DNA from: JACRAV01 sp964571235
Lineage (GTDB): Bacteria; Zixibacteria; MSB-5A5; GN15; FEB-12
Assembly (NCBI GenBank): GCA_964571235.1
Contig: CAZNAI010000002.1
Span: forward strand, 137,343 to 201,342
Direction of reading: 5' to 3'
Length of the DNA stretch: 64,000 bases
The translations under genes and the position numbers were made by a program. Shown here one piece after another: positions 43,588 to 52,743 of this stretch. A model generated the notes under the pieces. The model was not told the DNA's origin. It did not search any database and saw nothing but the letters and a program-made list of their open reading frames with translations. Numbering within the stretch: the stretch's first letter is position 1; each line of letters starts with the position of its first letter.

Positions 43588-44607
43588 TCAGTCTTTTCTC
43601 TTGAGCGCCGAATCGATGATTTTCCCGAGCAGTTGATCGAAGTCGATCCCCGCCGCTTTCGCCGCCATCGGCGCCAGCGACAGATTTGTCATCCCAGGAA
43701 GCGTGTTGATCTCGAGGCAGTAACTCCGGTTGTCATCGGAGAGAAGAAAATCGACACGGGCCAGCCCCGCCGCTCCTACAACTTCGTACACTTGCAACGC
43801 CGCATGCCGGAGGCCGGCGCTAACATCTTCGCTGATTGGCGCCGGGCAGAGATACTCCGATTTCCCCTTGGTGTACTTTGCTTCGTAGTCGTACAACCCG
43901 CCCAGCGGCCGTATCTCAACCACCGGAAACGCCTCGCTGTCGAGCACCGCTACGGTCAACTCTCGCCCGTGGATATATTCTTCGACAAGCACGTGCCGCG
44001 ACTCTCTCGCCGCCATTTGGAGCGCGGTCTCGATCTGATCGGCTCTTTCAACTTTGGTCAATCCGACTGTTGAGCCGCCATCGTTAGGTTTAACGATAAA
44101 CGGATATTTGAAATGATCTACTATCGATTGCACTATTGAAGCCGGAATTTTGCCGGTGTCCAAATGATACAGTTTCCAGTGCGGGGTGCGGACATTGACA
44201 CTTGCCATGAGGCGCTTGGTCATCGCCTTGTCCATCGCCACCGCCGAGGCGGTCATATTTGAACCAGTGAATTTATGACCACATAGCGATAGCAGATTCT
44301 GCAGTGTTCCGTTCTCCCCCGCGCCGCCGTGCAGAGCGATAAAGACAACATCGATGTCGCGCAACTCGCTGGAGTTCATGGCCAAAGCAATCTCAGAGGA
44401 GACGACAACGCCGTCGGGGACAGCATCGCCGCCGGTCAACTTAGGGTTGTACTGGCCGTCGGCGCCGATCAGATGTTTCCCGGTTGCAGGATCTATTGCA
44501 GTCACTGTGTGACCGATACGGCGCAATGAGGCCGTGATCGCACTTCCGCTATTGAGGGACACGTCCCGTTCGCTTGATTTTCCGCCTGCCAATACCAAGA
44601 CCTTCAT
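43588..44607 (-). CDS. ddl: D-alanine--D-alanine ligase
   Basis: A 339-aa ATP-grasp enzyme making the D-Ala-D-Ala dipeptide of peptidoglycan. Motifs are VLAGGKSSERDVSLNSG, FIALHGGAGENGTLQ, FIVKPNDGGSTVGL, VLVEEYIHGRELTVAV, ARVDFLLSDDN and CLEINTLPGMTNLSL. The ATG at 44607 overlaps the upstream DedA stop as ATGA; a start nine codons earlier is less likely. Confidence 0.95.
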   Translation of the reverse strand: MKVLVLAGGKSSERDVSLNSGSAITASLRRIGHTVTAIDPATGKHLIGADGQYNPKLTGGDAVPDGVVVSSEIALAMNSSELRDIDVVFIALHGGAGENGTLQNLLSLCGHKFTGSNMTASAVAMDKAMTKRLMASVNVRTPHWKLYHLDTGKIPASIVQSIVDHFKYPFIVKPNDGGSTVGLTKVERADQIETALQMAARESRHVLVEEYIHGRELTVAVLDSEAFPVVEIRPLGGLYDYEAKYTKGKSEYLCPAPISEDVSAGLRHAALQVYEVVGAAGLARVDFLLSDDNRSYCLEINTLPGMTNLSLAPMAAKAAGIDFDQLLGKIIDSALKRKD

Positions 44608-45236
44608 TTTTGTCTCTTTCGATGCAATACCCAAAACCGGTGTACCACAAATATCACAACACCAGTTAGAACGATCGGCCAGATGACCTTTGTGTACGCC
44701 GCAAATAATTGCTCGATCTCGTCAAAGTTGCGTACAACTGAAGCGGCAAGATACATAATCAGCCCGGTAAAAGCCAAATATGAAAGAGCCGAAAACAGGA
44801 CCATCTTAGCAGTATCATATCGCGCAATGCCCGAGGCCACTGCCAGCGCCGTGCGAAGCCCAACCACAAAACGTGAGACGAGAATGACCAGCGCACCCCA
44901 CTTCTGCAGGCGTGTTTCCATACGAACGACATCGAGCGCAGAAAAGTACTTAAAATTCTTACGGATAAAATAGTCACGGCCATAGTTGCGGCCCAGGAAA
45001 TACAGCACCATCACCGACGCCATTCCTCCCGACACCATCACCACCAGCGATAACACAAAGTTGAGCCGATCGGCCGCTACCAGCGCTCCGGCCGCGGCGA
45101 TAAAGGTGTCACCAGGAAACGGCGGAAAGATATTTTCAATAAAGCAGGCGGCAAACAACACCAGATAGACCATCAGCGGCCCGCTGGCAAAGAGCTGATC
45201 GAGAAACAGATTGATATTGTCCAGTGACTCAGTCAT
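44604..45236 (-). CDS. DedA-family membrane protein
   Basis: A 210-aa membrane protein of the DedA/SNARE-associated family. It carries the amphipathic motif ENIFPPFPGD and the GRNYGRDYFIRKNFKYF segment, followed by the FVVGLRTALAVASGIARYD re-entrant segment. Members are implicated in membrane lipid (undecaprenyl phosphate) recycling. The start at 45236 overlaps the end of ispF; a longer version to 45347 would run through it. Confidence 0.9.
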   Translation of the reverse strand: MTESLDNINLFLDQLFASGPLMVYLVLFAACFIENIFPPFPGDTFIAAAGALVAADRLNFVLSLVVMVSGGMASVMVLYFLGRNYGRDYFIRKNFKYFSALDVVRMETRLQKWGALVILVSRFVVGLRTALAVASGIARYDTAKMVLFSALSYLAFTGLIMYLAASVVRNFDEIEQLFAAYTKVIWPIVLTGVVIFVVHRFWVLHRKRQK

Positions 45237-45717
45237 TAGTTTCCAGAAGGCAGACCGCCAGAGCCGCAATCCCTTCTTCCCGACCGACAAATCCGAGTTT
45301 CTCGCTGGTGGTCGCTTTGATGCCGATGCGCGACGGTGAGATTCCAAGAATTGCCCCGATCTTTTCTTTCATCACGGGAATATGCGGGTTCATAGCCGGC
45401 CGTTCCGCCATGATCGTCGCATCAATATTCACCACTCGGGCGAATCCGACCGAACGTACTTTGCCCCAAGTTTCCGCCAGCAGAATTGTTGAATCTATGC
45501 CCTTATATCGCTCGTCGCTCGGCGGAAAGTGAACACCAATATCGGCCAGCCCGGCCGCTCCGAGCAAAGCGTCGCAGATCGCGTGAAGCAAAACGTCGGC
45601 GTCGCTGTGACCGAGAAGTCCCTTATCAAACGGAATACGCACTCCGCCAATAGTGAGTGGACGCCCCGCTTCTAAGCGGTGAACATCGAACCCTTGTCCA
45701 ATACGGAGCTCAGCCAT
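45229..45717 (-). CDS. ispF: IspF, MECDP synthase
   Basis: A 162-aa enzyme of normal length in the non-mevalonate isoprenoid pathway. The zinc ligands are in GQGFDVHRL (Asp and His) and the HSDADVLLHAICDALLGAAGLADIGVHFPP signature is intact. It makes the cyclodiphosphate from CDP-methylerythritol phosphate. It overlaps ispD by 8 bases, the standard pair. Confidence 0.97.
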   Translation of the reverse strand: MAELRIGQGFDVHRLEAGRPLTIGGVRIPFDKGLLGHSDADVLLHAICDALLGAAGLADIGVHFPPSDERYKGIDSTILLAETWGKVRSVGFARVVNIDATIMAERPAMNPHIPVMKEKIGAILGISPSRIGIKATTSEKLGFVGREEGIAALAVCLLETND

Positions 45718-46399
45718 TGTGACCTTTCAAGAGTAGACTCTCGATCAAGACCAGATCTTCCGGCCTGGTCACTTTTATGTTCGGAAATGTCGGTTCAACG
45801 ATTTGTACTTTCACACCGTGCTCTTCGACCAGCGCTGAATCATCGGCAAATGCGCGGTCTCCCCGCTCAGTGTAAGCGGTACGAATGACGCTCAGCTCAA
45901 ACACTTGTGGTGTCTGCGCATAATACAGTTCGTTTCGCTCGATAGTTGTACGAACAACACCGCCAGAGGTTCTCTTGATCGCATCGCTGGCCGGCACCGC
46001 CAGGATCGCGGCGGAGCCCTCGCCCACCGCCGCTACAGCAACCACCCGGTCGATATCAAAGGGCGACACAAGCGGCCGGGCGCCATCGTGAATTGCCACC
46101 AGTCCCGTCTTGTCCGGTATCGCACTCAGTCCGGCCATAACCGATTGCGAGCGCGTCTCACCACCTGCAACCACCGTTTTCACTTTGCGGAACTTCTCTG
46201 CCGCGATCACTGCCTTGATCGTATCAATTGTGTCGGCCGGAACAACCAAACATATCGACTCTATTGACACCGCTCGCTCAAACTTGTCGATAGTCCAGGC
46301 CAGCAATATTCGTCCGCCGACTTCCGTAAACTGCTTGAGTGTGTTTCCTCCAAATCGGAGTGATCTTCCACCCGCGACAATAACCGCTACTGCTTTCAT
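45710..46399 (-). CDS. ispD: IspD, MEP cytidylyltransferase
   Basis: A 229-aa nucleotidyltransferase. It has the glycine-rich site VAVIVAGGRSLRFGG, though the usual GxGxRxG reads slightly differently here, then VVAGGETRSQSV and AIHDGARPLV. It activates methylerythritol phosphate with CTP. I chose the ATG at 46399 as the family starts right before the glycine-rich loop; the ORF extends seven codons upstream. Confidence 0.94.
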   Translation of the reverse strand: MKAVAVIVAGGRSLRFGGNTLKQFTEVGGRILLAWTIDKFERAVSIESICLVVPADTIDTIKAVIAAEKFRKVKTVVAGGETRSQSVMAGLSAIPDKTGLVAIHDGARPLVSPFDIDRVVAVAAVGEGSAAILAVPASDAIKRTSGGVVRTTIERNELYYAQTPQVFELSVIRTAYTERGDRAFADDSALVEEHGVKVQIVEPTFPNIKVTRPEDLVLIESLLLKGHNG

Positions 46400-46441
46400 G
46401 ACGGTGGAATATACGCCCACTTACCAATTGGGAAAAGCTGA

Positions 46442-47485
46442 TTAAATAATCAGCATGCCATCGCCGTAGGAATAGAAGCGGTACTTTTCTGCCACCGCTG
46501 TCCCGTAGGCCGCCAGTACTTTCTCGCGCCCTGCGAACGCCGACACCAGCACCAATAGCGACGATTTGGGAAGATGAAAATTGGTCACCATCCGGTCTAC
46601 TACCCTGAAATCGTATCCCGGCTTTATGAACAATTCTACCGGGCCTGTAAAAGGCGCAACCTCGTTGTCATCTATTGGCGCCGATTCAAGTGTCCGCACC
46701 GACGTAGTCCCCACCGCAACGATCTTACCGCCGCGCTTTTTGATCCTGTTGATTTGCATCGCGGCCTTTGGGTCAATCTCGGCAAACTCCGGGTCAACCC
46801 GGTGGTCTTCAATTCGCTCAGATTTGATTGGCTTAAATGTCCCCGGTCCGACATGAAGCGTTATTTCGACGATCTCGACTCTTCGCTTTCGCATCGACTC
46901 CATGAGCGGGCGCGTAAAATGCAGGCCCGCGGTTGGGGCCGCGACTGCTCCGCGATCTGAGTGTTTGGCAAACACCGTCTGGTACCGGCGAGAATCAAGC
47001 GCACCATCCTTGCGCGAAATATACGGCGGTAATGGCACATGACCGAACTTTGATATGATTCTGCTCCTTCGTGCCGCAGAGCCAAAGTCGACAATCCAGC
47101 GCCCGTTGTCCAAGTGTCTTCTTAGAGCGACTCTCTCGGTGTCATCAAACAGAATTGACTCTCCCTCATTCAGCCGCCGTGACGGACTCACCAACGCCTC
47201 CCAGCACTCGCCGTCTGCAATATCATTCGATGGTCGAACAAGAAACAGTTCAATTGCTCCGCCGGTCTTCCGGCACCCGAACATGCGGGCTTTGAATACT
47301 TTCGTGTTGTTAATCACGAGACCGTCGCCGGGATTTAGATACTCAAGCAGATCCGGGAATTTTCGGTGCGTTACCTCGCCGGTTACGCGGTCGAGAACCA
47401 GCAGACGAGAATCTGTCCGTCGCCGGGTCGGAAACTGGGCGATCAATTCCCGCGGCAAGTCAAAGTCAAATAGCTGAATGTCCAT
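46442..47485 (-). CDS. queA: QueA, tRNA ribosyltransferase-isomerase
   Basis: A 347-aa enzyme adding the ribose-derived epoxy-cyclopentane of queuosine to tRNA from SAM. It starts FDFDLPRELIAQFP, the family opening, and carries NNTKVFKARMFG, GAVAAPTAGLHFT, HVGPGTFKP and the late TNFHLPKSSLLVLVSAF. Length is normal. The gene commonly follows ruvB, as here after two small genes. Confidence 0.96.
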   Translation of the reverse strand: MDIQLFDFDLPRELIAQFPTRRRTDSRLLVLDRVTGEVTHRKFPDLLEYLNPGDGLVINNTKVFKARMFGCRKTGGAIELFLVRPSNDIADGECWEALVSPSRRLNEGESILFDDTERVALRRHLDNGRWIVDFGSAARRSRIISKFGHVPLPPYISRKDGALDSRRYQTVFAKHSDRGAVAAPTAGLHFTRPLMESMRKRRVEIVEITLHVGPGTFKPIKSERIEDHRVDPEFAEIDPKAAMQINRIKKRGGKIVAVGTTSVRTLESAPIDDNEVAPFTGPVELFIKPGYDFRVVDRMVTNFHLPKSSLLVLVSAFAGREKVLAAYGTAVAEKYRFYSYGDGMLII

Positions 47486-47512
47486 GAGAAATGATCGAGC
47501 CTGCGTGCGATT

Positions 47513-47803
47513 TTAAGTGCGTTTGAACAGCGTCAGCCGGTCGACATAGAGTTGGGCCAAGGAGGACTGCACATCGGTTAAGCCGGGTGGCAAAGATTTA
47601 ACATCGAGATATCGTTCAAGAGCAGTGAGTGCCTCTCTCGTATCTGCCACGGTCACCACGACACCGGTATCTTTAAGCAGTTGATCGCGAAAGCGAACTG
47701 TTTCGGCAAACAAAACCGCCACCGCGCCGCTCGCGTCAAAGCGCGACTGAACAATTTGGGCGCCAAGTGATTGGATGAGCAGTCGGATGTCTTCGTTGGG
47801 CAT
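47513..47803 (-). CDS. conserved-looking hypothetical protein
   Basis: A 96-aa soluble, mixed alpha/beta protein with no motif I recognise. It sits between the 48-kb membrane protein gene and queA on the same strand with gaps of 24 and 27 bases, so it is probably translated as part of the ruv-queA run. No signal peptide or membrane helix is visible. Confidence 0.65.
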   Translation of the reverse strand: MPNEDIRLLIQSLGAQIVQSRFDASGAVAVLFAETVRFRDQLLKDTGVVVTVADTREALTALERYLDVKSLPPGLTDVQSSLAQLYVDRLTLFKRT

Positions 47804-47827
47804 CGGCTAGTACGCTCTGCGATTAGG

Positions 47828-48328
47828 CTATCTCTTGCGGGGCTTCCACCACGGACGCTGGTCGGAATCGGCCGGCTCATACGGCGACACAACCACATAA
47901 TCGGCTGAATCACCGCTTGGATACCCGGCATTGAGACTCTCCGCCTTTTGTTTGTCAATTTCGGTTTTTTCTGCGCGACGAATAAATATCGGTTGTATCC
48001 ACAAGAGCCCGATAACTACTGCGGCGCTGGCAAACCACCAGACCGCCAGTCCGGTGAACCAAAATGACTGAACAAAGAGACAGACGACTCCCAGGTAACA
48101 AAGCAGTATCACTAACGGGAAAACACTCACCCGGCTTCGCCACCAGATTTTTCCGCCAAGTGGGGTGTGGCCGACCTGCGGCGCCGCGCTCCCTTTTCGA
48201 TATGCCCGGCCTGACCAACTACTGGTGTACACGTTGTATAGCGTCAAAATCAGCGCCAGACCGACCGATGCAAACAAAATCCCCCACCAATTGACTGATG
48301 AAATTGCGCTTTGGGACTCGGGTATCAT
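47828..48328 (-). CDS. hypothetical membrane protein
   Basis: A 166-aa protein with three hydrophobic stretches (about 10-31, 62-84 and 86-106) and a charged C-terminal tail (from about 112) rich in Lys, Glu and Asp. No family is recognised. It lies 23 bases past ruvB and is in the same orientation as the surrounding operon. Function unknown. Confidence 0.65.
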   Translation of the reverse strand: MIPESQSAISSVNWWGILFASVGLALILTLYNVYTSSWSGRAYRKGSAAPQVGHTPLGGKIWWRSRVSVFPLVILLCYLGVVCLFVQSFWFTGLAVWWFASAAVVIGLLWIQPIFIRRAEKTEIDKQKAESLNAGYPSGDSADYVVVSPYEPADSDQRPWWKPRKR

Positions 48329-48351
48329 CTATTCTCGTCCGATCGTTCCGA

Positions 48352-49380
48352 TCAGAAAAGCGATTGCTGGGGAGCGGCGCCGGGGAGTTTCAACCCCAGA
48401 TGGGAAGCCGCAGAACTCGAGGCCATCCGTCCTCGCTTTGTCCGTTGCAGAAATCCGATCTTGAGCAAGTACGGCTCCACCATATCGACCAGTGTATCGA
48501 CCTCTTCATTGAGAGTCGCGCCCAGTGCTTCGATGCCGACCGGACCGCCTTTGTAATACTCGACTATAATCTTAAGCAGTTTGCGGTCGAGCTGATCCAG
48601 ACCAGCGGTATCGATTCCCTCGGCGTCCAGCGATGCCGCGGCACTTTCGGCCGACATATTTCCATTTGTCTTTACTGCCGCATAGTCCCTCACTCTTCGC
48701 AGGAGTCGATTGGCTATCCGGGGAGTGCCTCGGGATCGCGACGCCACCACCGAGGCGGCCTCGCGGGCGATGTCAATTTCCAGAAGTTTCGCCGAGCGGA
48801 CAATTATCTCTTCCAAATCCGACGGAGGATAAAAATCAATATGATAGTGCAGTCCGAACCGGTCCCTGAGTGGGGCCGAAATCATGCCGGCGCGAGTGGT
48901 CGCACCGACCATGGTGAAGCGCTTGAGCGGGACATTGATGACTTTGGCGAACGCCCCTTTGTCGACCACAAAATCAACCTTGAAATCCTCCATCGCGGGA
49001 TAGATGAATTCCTCGATCACCGTCGACAGACGGTGGATTTCGTCGATAAAGAGGATGTCGCCTTCATTCAGGTTAGTCAGTATTCCCATCAGGTCACCGG
49101 CCCGTTGAAGCGATGGCCCGGAGGTTGAGATTATCTTCGATCCCATCTCATTGGCAATAATGTGAGCCAATGTTGTTTTCCCGAGTCCGGGAGGGCCGTA
49201 CAGGAGGACATGTTCGACCGGCTCACCGCGTCCTTTGGCCGCTGAGATCAGAATTTCGAGTTTAGTCTTCAGCTCTTTTTGCCCGATGTATTCGCGAAGG
49301 ACTTTTGGGCGCAGTGAAAACTGAACCAGGTCTTCATCGGGAGTGATCGCGCCACCGGTGACAATTCGCTCGCGCGTCAT
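48352..49380 (-). CDS. ruvB: RuvB, Holliday-junction branch-migration ATPase
   Basis: A 342-aa AAA+ motor. It has the family N terminus SLRPKVLREYIGQ, Walker A GPPGLGKTTLAH, Walker B ILFIDEIHRL, sensor 1 GATTRAG, the arginine-finger region APLRDRFGL and the winged-helix C terminus with GGPVGIEAL. With RuvA it drives branch migration. It overlaps ruvA by 4 bases. Confidence 0.98.
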   Translation of the reverse strand: MTRERIVTGGAITPDEDLVQFSLRPKVLREYIGQKELKTKLEILISAAKGRGEPVEHVLLYGPPGLGKTTLAHIIANEMGSKIISTSGPSLQRAGDLMGILTNLNEGDILFIDEIHRLSTVIEEFIYPAMEDFKVDFVVDKGAFAKVINVPLKRFTMVGATTRAGMISAPLRDRFGLHYHIDFYPPSDLEEIIVRSAKLLEIDIAREAASVVASRSRGTPRIANRLLRRVRDYAAVKTNGNMSAESAAASLDAEGIDTAGLDQLDRKLLKIIVEYYKGGPVGIEALGATLNEEVDTLVDMVEPYLLKIGFLQRTKRGRMASSSAASHLGLKLPGAAPQQSLF

Positions 49381-50024
49381 TTGACCACCGCTGTCCCTTT
49401 TTGTCCGCTCCGGAAAATCATCTGAATCAGTTCTTCCGCCTGCGTGATCTGCGGATTGGCCTTTAGCGCCATCGCAATCATCTCTTCTGCTTCCTGGCGC
49501 TTGTACTGAAGTTGCAGGAGAACTTCCAGCGCTTCCACCGACACCGGCGACGAAACCGATTCGCGCACCGCCAGCGGCTCGGCGCTTCGGGACAAGGCAA
49601 ACTTGGCCACTTTACCGTTCAGCTCGGCAATCATAACTTCGGCGAGCCGCCCGCCCACTCCCGGCAGACGGCGAAGTGTACTCGTGTCGCGGTTCTCAAT
49701 GGCGATGGCAATGTCGCGTATTGGAAGAGTGAGCGATTTGAGCGCCTTTTTGATCCCCATTCCCGGAACTTGCGTGAAGACCTGAAAAAACTCCCGATCA
49801 ATCGGATCGGTGAATCCAACCAGTCTCGGGTAGTGATTTGATTTCCTGTCACCGGCTTCGATATAGTATAGCGTCTCAAAGCTGATCTCTTTCCCGGCGC
49901 TCGACTCTTTCAGGCGCAACGCTACCGCCGACGGGAGCAGGACCTCGTAAGACACGCCGCTGTTTTCAACCAGCGCATACTGGTCGTGAATCTGCCGAAG
50001 GGTGCCGGTGAGCCTGCTGATCAT
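49377..50024 (-). CDS. ruvA: RuvA, Holliday-junction DNA-binding protein
   Basis: A 215-aa protein with an OB-fold start MISRLTGTLRQIHDQYALVENSGVSYEV, a helix-hairpin-helix region PGMGIKKALKSL and LPGVGGRLAEVMIAEL, and a C-terminal domain that binds RuvB. It forms the tetrameric shell on four-way junctions. The stop overlaps the ruvB start, and its own start overlaps the ruvC stop by 4 bases. Confidence 0.96.
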   Translation of the reverse strand: MISRLTGTLRQIHDQYALVENSGVSYEVLLPSAVALRLKESSAGKEISFETLYYIEAGDRKSNHYPRLVGFTDPIDREFFQVFTQVPGMGIKKALKSLTLPIRDIAIAIENRDTSTLRRLPGVGGRLAEVMIAELNGKVAKFALSRSAEPLAVRESVSSPVSVEALEVLLQLQYKRQEAEEMIAMALKANPQITQAEELIQMIFRSGQKGTAVVK

Positions 50025-50527
50025 CGCGTGTTGCCCGCCATTTCTGTGGTCTCATGCCGAGTATGCCTGCAATGGCAAAGCGCCACCGCAAGAGCATCGG
50101 CCGCATCAGGCGGCTCCGGCGTCATAGTCAGACCGAGGGCATTGCGAATCATCAATTGTACCTGCGATTTGGTAGCGCGACCGTTTCCGATTAGTGATTT
50201 CTTGACACGAGTGGCGGCATAGGGAAAAACAGACAACCCTCGCTCGGCCGCTTTGAGAAAAATCACTCCCCGCGCATGGCCCATGATGATTGCAGTTTTC
50301 GGGTGATCGTAGTGAGAATAGAGCTCCTCAATTGCTACTTCTTCGGGTGCAAATTCGGCAATGACATCATCCAGTCCGCGGGCGATCTCACAGAGCCGTT
50401 CGGCCATCGGTTGCCGGTCGTCAGTGCGTATCACCCCTGCCTCGACAAGGCGAGCCGAGGCGGAATCGAAATCAATCACGCCATACCCGGTGATTTGCAG
50501 TCCGGGGTCCACACCAAGTATTCTCAT
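50021..50527 (-). CDS. ruvC: RuvC, Holliday-junction resolvase
   Basis: A 168-aa nuclease with all four acidic residues of the RNase-H-like site: Asp in GVDPG, Glu in IEELYSHYDHPKTAIIMGHARGV, and the Asp pair in DAADALAVALCH. It cuts junctions resolved by RuvAB. The start at 50527 gives the family N terminus MRILGVDPG. In many genomes yebC is directly upstream; here an M64 peptidase gene on the other strand lies between. Confidence 0.96.
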   Translation of the reverse strand: MRILGVDPGLQITGYGVIDFDSASARLVEAGVIRTDDRQPMAERLCEIARGLDDVIAEFAPEEVAIEELYSHYDHPKTAIIMGHARGVIFLKAAERGLSVFPYAATRVKKSLIGNGRATKSQVQLMIRNALGLTMTPEPPDAADALAVALCHCRHTRHETTEMAGNTR

Positions 50528-50663
50528 ATGGGCAAAGGTGTCAAAATGCCGATCTAATATCAACAACAAAGAGGCGCAGTAGATTCGCCTTGACAGCGCG
50601 GCCGCTGGCCGTTAATTGAGAGTAATAAATGGTCTGCACCAGCATACTGCATCTTGTGCCTGC

Positions 50664-52565
50664 ATGAAGAAGTTGTCTATCACATTTCTCTCCTTATTGC
50701 TCCTGGCGACAGCGGCAATTGCAGGCGAATCAGCGTACTGGCAGGTTGTTCTTTCTTACACTCCCGATACAGTACGAATAGTAGAAGTTACTCCTATCGC
50801 ACCACTGCTCAAGATACCCCGTACTCCGGGCTTGACCGGCGCCCCGGTAAGGATTGACTACGACTTCTCCTGGCTGGACGGCGGCGGTATCGCTCTGGCA
50901 CACACCAGCGACCAGCTCCCCCTTGGCTATCGAACAGCTCCGGCTGATTCTGCGTCATGTCAGACCATCATGCCGTCAAGCGGCCTGATAGTCCTCCGCT
51001 TGGCTGGTCCGGCCCCGACCGCCCAACCCACGGCGTTGTTATTGGAGAAAACCATGACTCGCCAAAGCTCGGGAGCGCAGGTAGCTGTTCCTCCCGTTTT
51101 TGAAAAATCTACTATTACGCTCCCGATCGAGAAAGTAAGCCAACCCAGCCCGCGACTTGCCGGTCCTATCGGCTCAGCGAAAATTCGCGATACCGGCCCC
51201 GATGCCAACCGAATGGTGATCGTGGTCATGGGTGACGGCTACACCGCCGCCGATTTGGAAACCGGGTCGTTTACAACAGCGGCTAATGGACTGGTCAATG
51301 CTTTCCTGGGAAAATCGCCGTGGGACGCCGCCTTCAGCGTTGCCAATGTCTATCGGGTCGATGTAACCAGCAATCAATCAGGTTCTGATCACGACCCGCA
51401 GGGGACGTTCAAAGATACATACTTCAACTCGTCCTTTTGGGTAGCCGATATTGAGCGCCTTTTGGCAATCGACGGCACCGGACAATCCCGGGCTATTTCG
51501 GCCGCCAACACGTATGTCGGAGCGGGCGTTTGGGACGCCATTTTTATTCTGGTCAATTCTACCAAATACGGCGGCTCGGGGGGATTCATTTCAGTTTCGT
51601 CGGTCCATCCGTCGGCGAGTGAAGTAATCCTGCACGAATTCGGCCACACCTACGGCGGGCTGGCCGATGAATATTCAAGCGCGTATCCTGGTTACCCGCC
51701 GGGTGATCCTGAACCGAATGTCGATTTCGATTTCTCCGGACCAGGACTGAAATGGCTCATGTGGGTCGACTCGACCACTCCTTTGCCTACTCCGGCAAAT
51801 GGCGCCTATTCGACTAAAGTCGGTGCTTTCGAGGGCGCTCGGTACCTCACGACCGGAATATACCGCCCTTGGCTCAATTGCCTAATGCGCTCGCTGGGGG
51901 TCGGATTCTGCCCGGTATGCAAAGAGGCATTACTACAAAATCTCTTCGGCGAGGTTACCCTTGCCGATACCGCAATGCCGATTCCCGCGACAACCGTGCT
52001 TGCCTCAAACTCGGAATCTCATGTCGTCGTGACACCGATTCCAATTGCGGGCCTTTCCTATCAGTGGAAACTGGGTGGTATTGTCCAGCCGGAAACGGGC
52101 GCCGATTTCCTGCTCACGGCTGATCGCATCTACTCTACTGTGAACGGGCCGGCTGGTCAGTTGTCGGTCAAATTGAGTTACGCCAGTCCGCTGATCCGAA
52201 AATTCTCAGTAGTGAAGACAATCAACTGGTCGGCGCGAGCTGACTGCAATCAAAACGGCCAGGCCGATGATCTGGACCTTACTCAAGGCATCTTACATGA
52301 CTTTAATTCCGACGGTTACCCGGATGAATGTGTGATTGTGCCCTGCTGTGCTGACTTGACGGGGAATGTCGATTGTTCAGTAGGCGACGGAGTAGACATA
52401 AGCGATCTGTCGGCGCTTATCGACTATCTGTATATCAGTTTTGCGCCCCTGTGTTGCGAGGAAGAAGCCAATACCGACGGCCAGCCGGGCACCGACATCG
52501 CCGATCTCGCCGCTCTCATCGACTATCTCTATATCTCGTTCACGCCACTAGCCCCCTGCCAGTAA
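50664..52565 (+). CDS. secreted M64-family metallopeptidase with dockerin-like repeats
   Basis: A 633-aa exported protein. Residues 1-20 form a Sec signal peptide (LSITFLSLLLLATAAIAG). Residues about 160-435 match the M64 (IgA-peptidase-like) domain: MVIVVMGDGYTAADL and the zinc motif HEFGHTYGGLADEY (His324, His328). Near the C terminus two nearly identical 19-residue repeats (DISDLSALIDYLYISF and DIADLAALIDYLYISF, within about 574-632) form a dockerin-like pair with calcium-type Asp/Asn positions. I chose the ATG at 50664 because it starts the signal peptide. It is the only plus-strand gene in the housekeeping block. A TTGACA box at 50590-50595 could be its -35. Confidence 0.85.
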   Translation: MKKLSITFLSLLLLATAAIAGESAYWQVVLSYTPDTVRIVEVTPIAPLLKIPRTPGLTGAPVRIDYDFSWLDGGGIALAHTSDQLPLGYRTAPADSASCQTIMPSSGLIVLRLAGPAPTAQPTALLLEKTMTRQSSGAQVAVPPVFEKSTITLPIEKVSQPSPRLAGPIGSAKIRDTGPDANRMVIVVMGDGYTAADLETGSFTTAANGLVNAFLGKSPWDAAFSVANVYRVDVTSNQSGSDHDPQGTFKDTYFNSSFWVADIERLLAIDGTGQSRAISAANTYVGAGVWDAIFILVNSTKYGGSGGFISVSSVHPSASEVILHEFGHTYGGLADEYSSAYPGYPPGDPEPNVDFDFSGPGLKWLMWVDSTTPLPTPANGAYSTKVGAFEGARYLTTGIYRPWLNCLMRSLGVGFCPVCKEALLQNLFGEVTLADTAMPIPATTVLASNSESHVVVTPIPIAGLSYQWKLGGIVQPETGADFLLTADRIYSTVNGPAGQLSVKLSYASPLIRKFSVVKTINWSARADCNQNGQADDLDLTQGILHDFNSDGYPDECVIVPCCADLTGNVDCSVGDGVDISDLSALIDYLYISFAPLCCEEEANTDGQPGTDIADLAALIDYLYISFTPLAPCQ

Positions 52566-52589
52566 TGGCTTGGCAAAAATGTCCCCTTT

Positions 52590-52669
52590 GCTGTCGTTGC
52601 GAGGAGCGACGTCATCCTGAGCTTGTTGAAGGATGATCCTGTGGAAGGACGACGCGACGAAGCAATCTC
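52590..52669 (+). repeat. GCTGTCGTTGCGAGG...CGAAGCAATCTC repeat copy
   Basis: Noncoding relative of the element within imuB (9813-9878), sharing both ends. It lies 25 bases after the M64 peptidase stop, between convergent genes. A central TGAGCTTGTTGAAGGA segment is of a type widespread in bacteria. Confidence 0.8.
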
Positions 52670-52678
52670 TCTTGGTAT

Positions 52679-52728
52679 GTAGGTCGGCGTTCCGAAGTCC
52701 CCGCAAACGCGGAGACGAGAAACCCGAC
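52679..52728 (-). repeat. GACCTAC-type hairpin repeat copy
   Basis: The reverse-orientation counterpart of the imuB element at 9719-9772: GTAGGTCGGCG...AGACGAGAAACCCGAC. It is adjacent to the preceding repeat, so the pair occurs together here as it does in imuB, but with relative orientation changed. It precedes the yebC stop by 15 bases. Confidence 0.75.
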
Positions 52729-52743
52729 GATGATCAAATCAAC

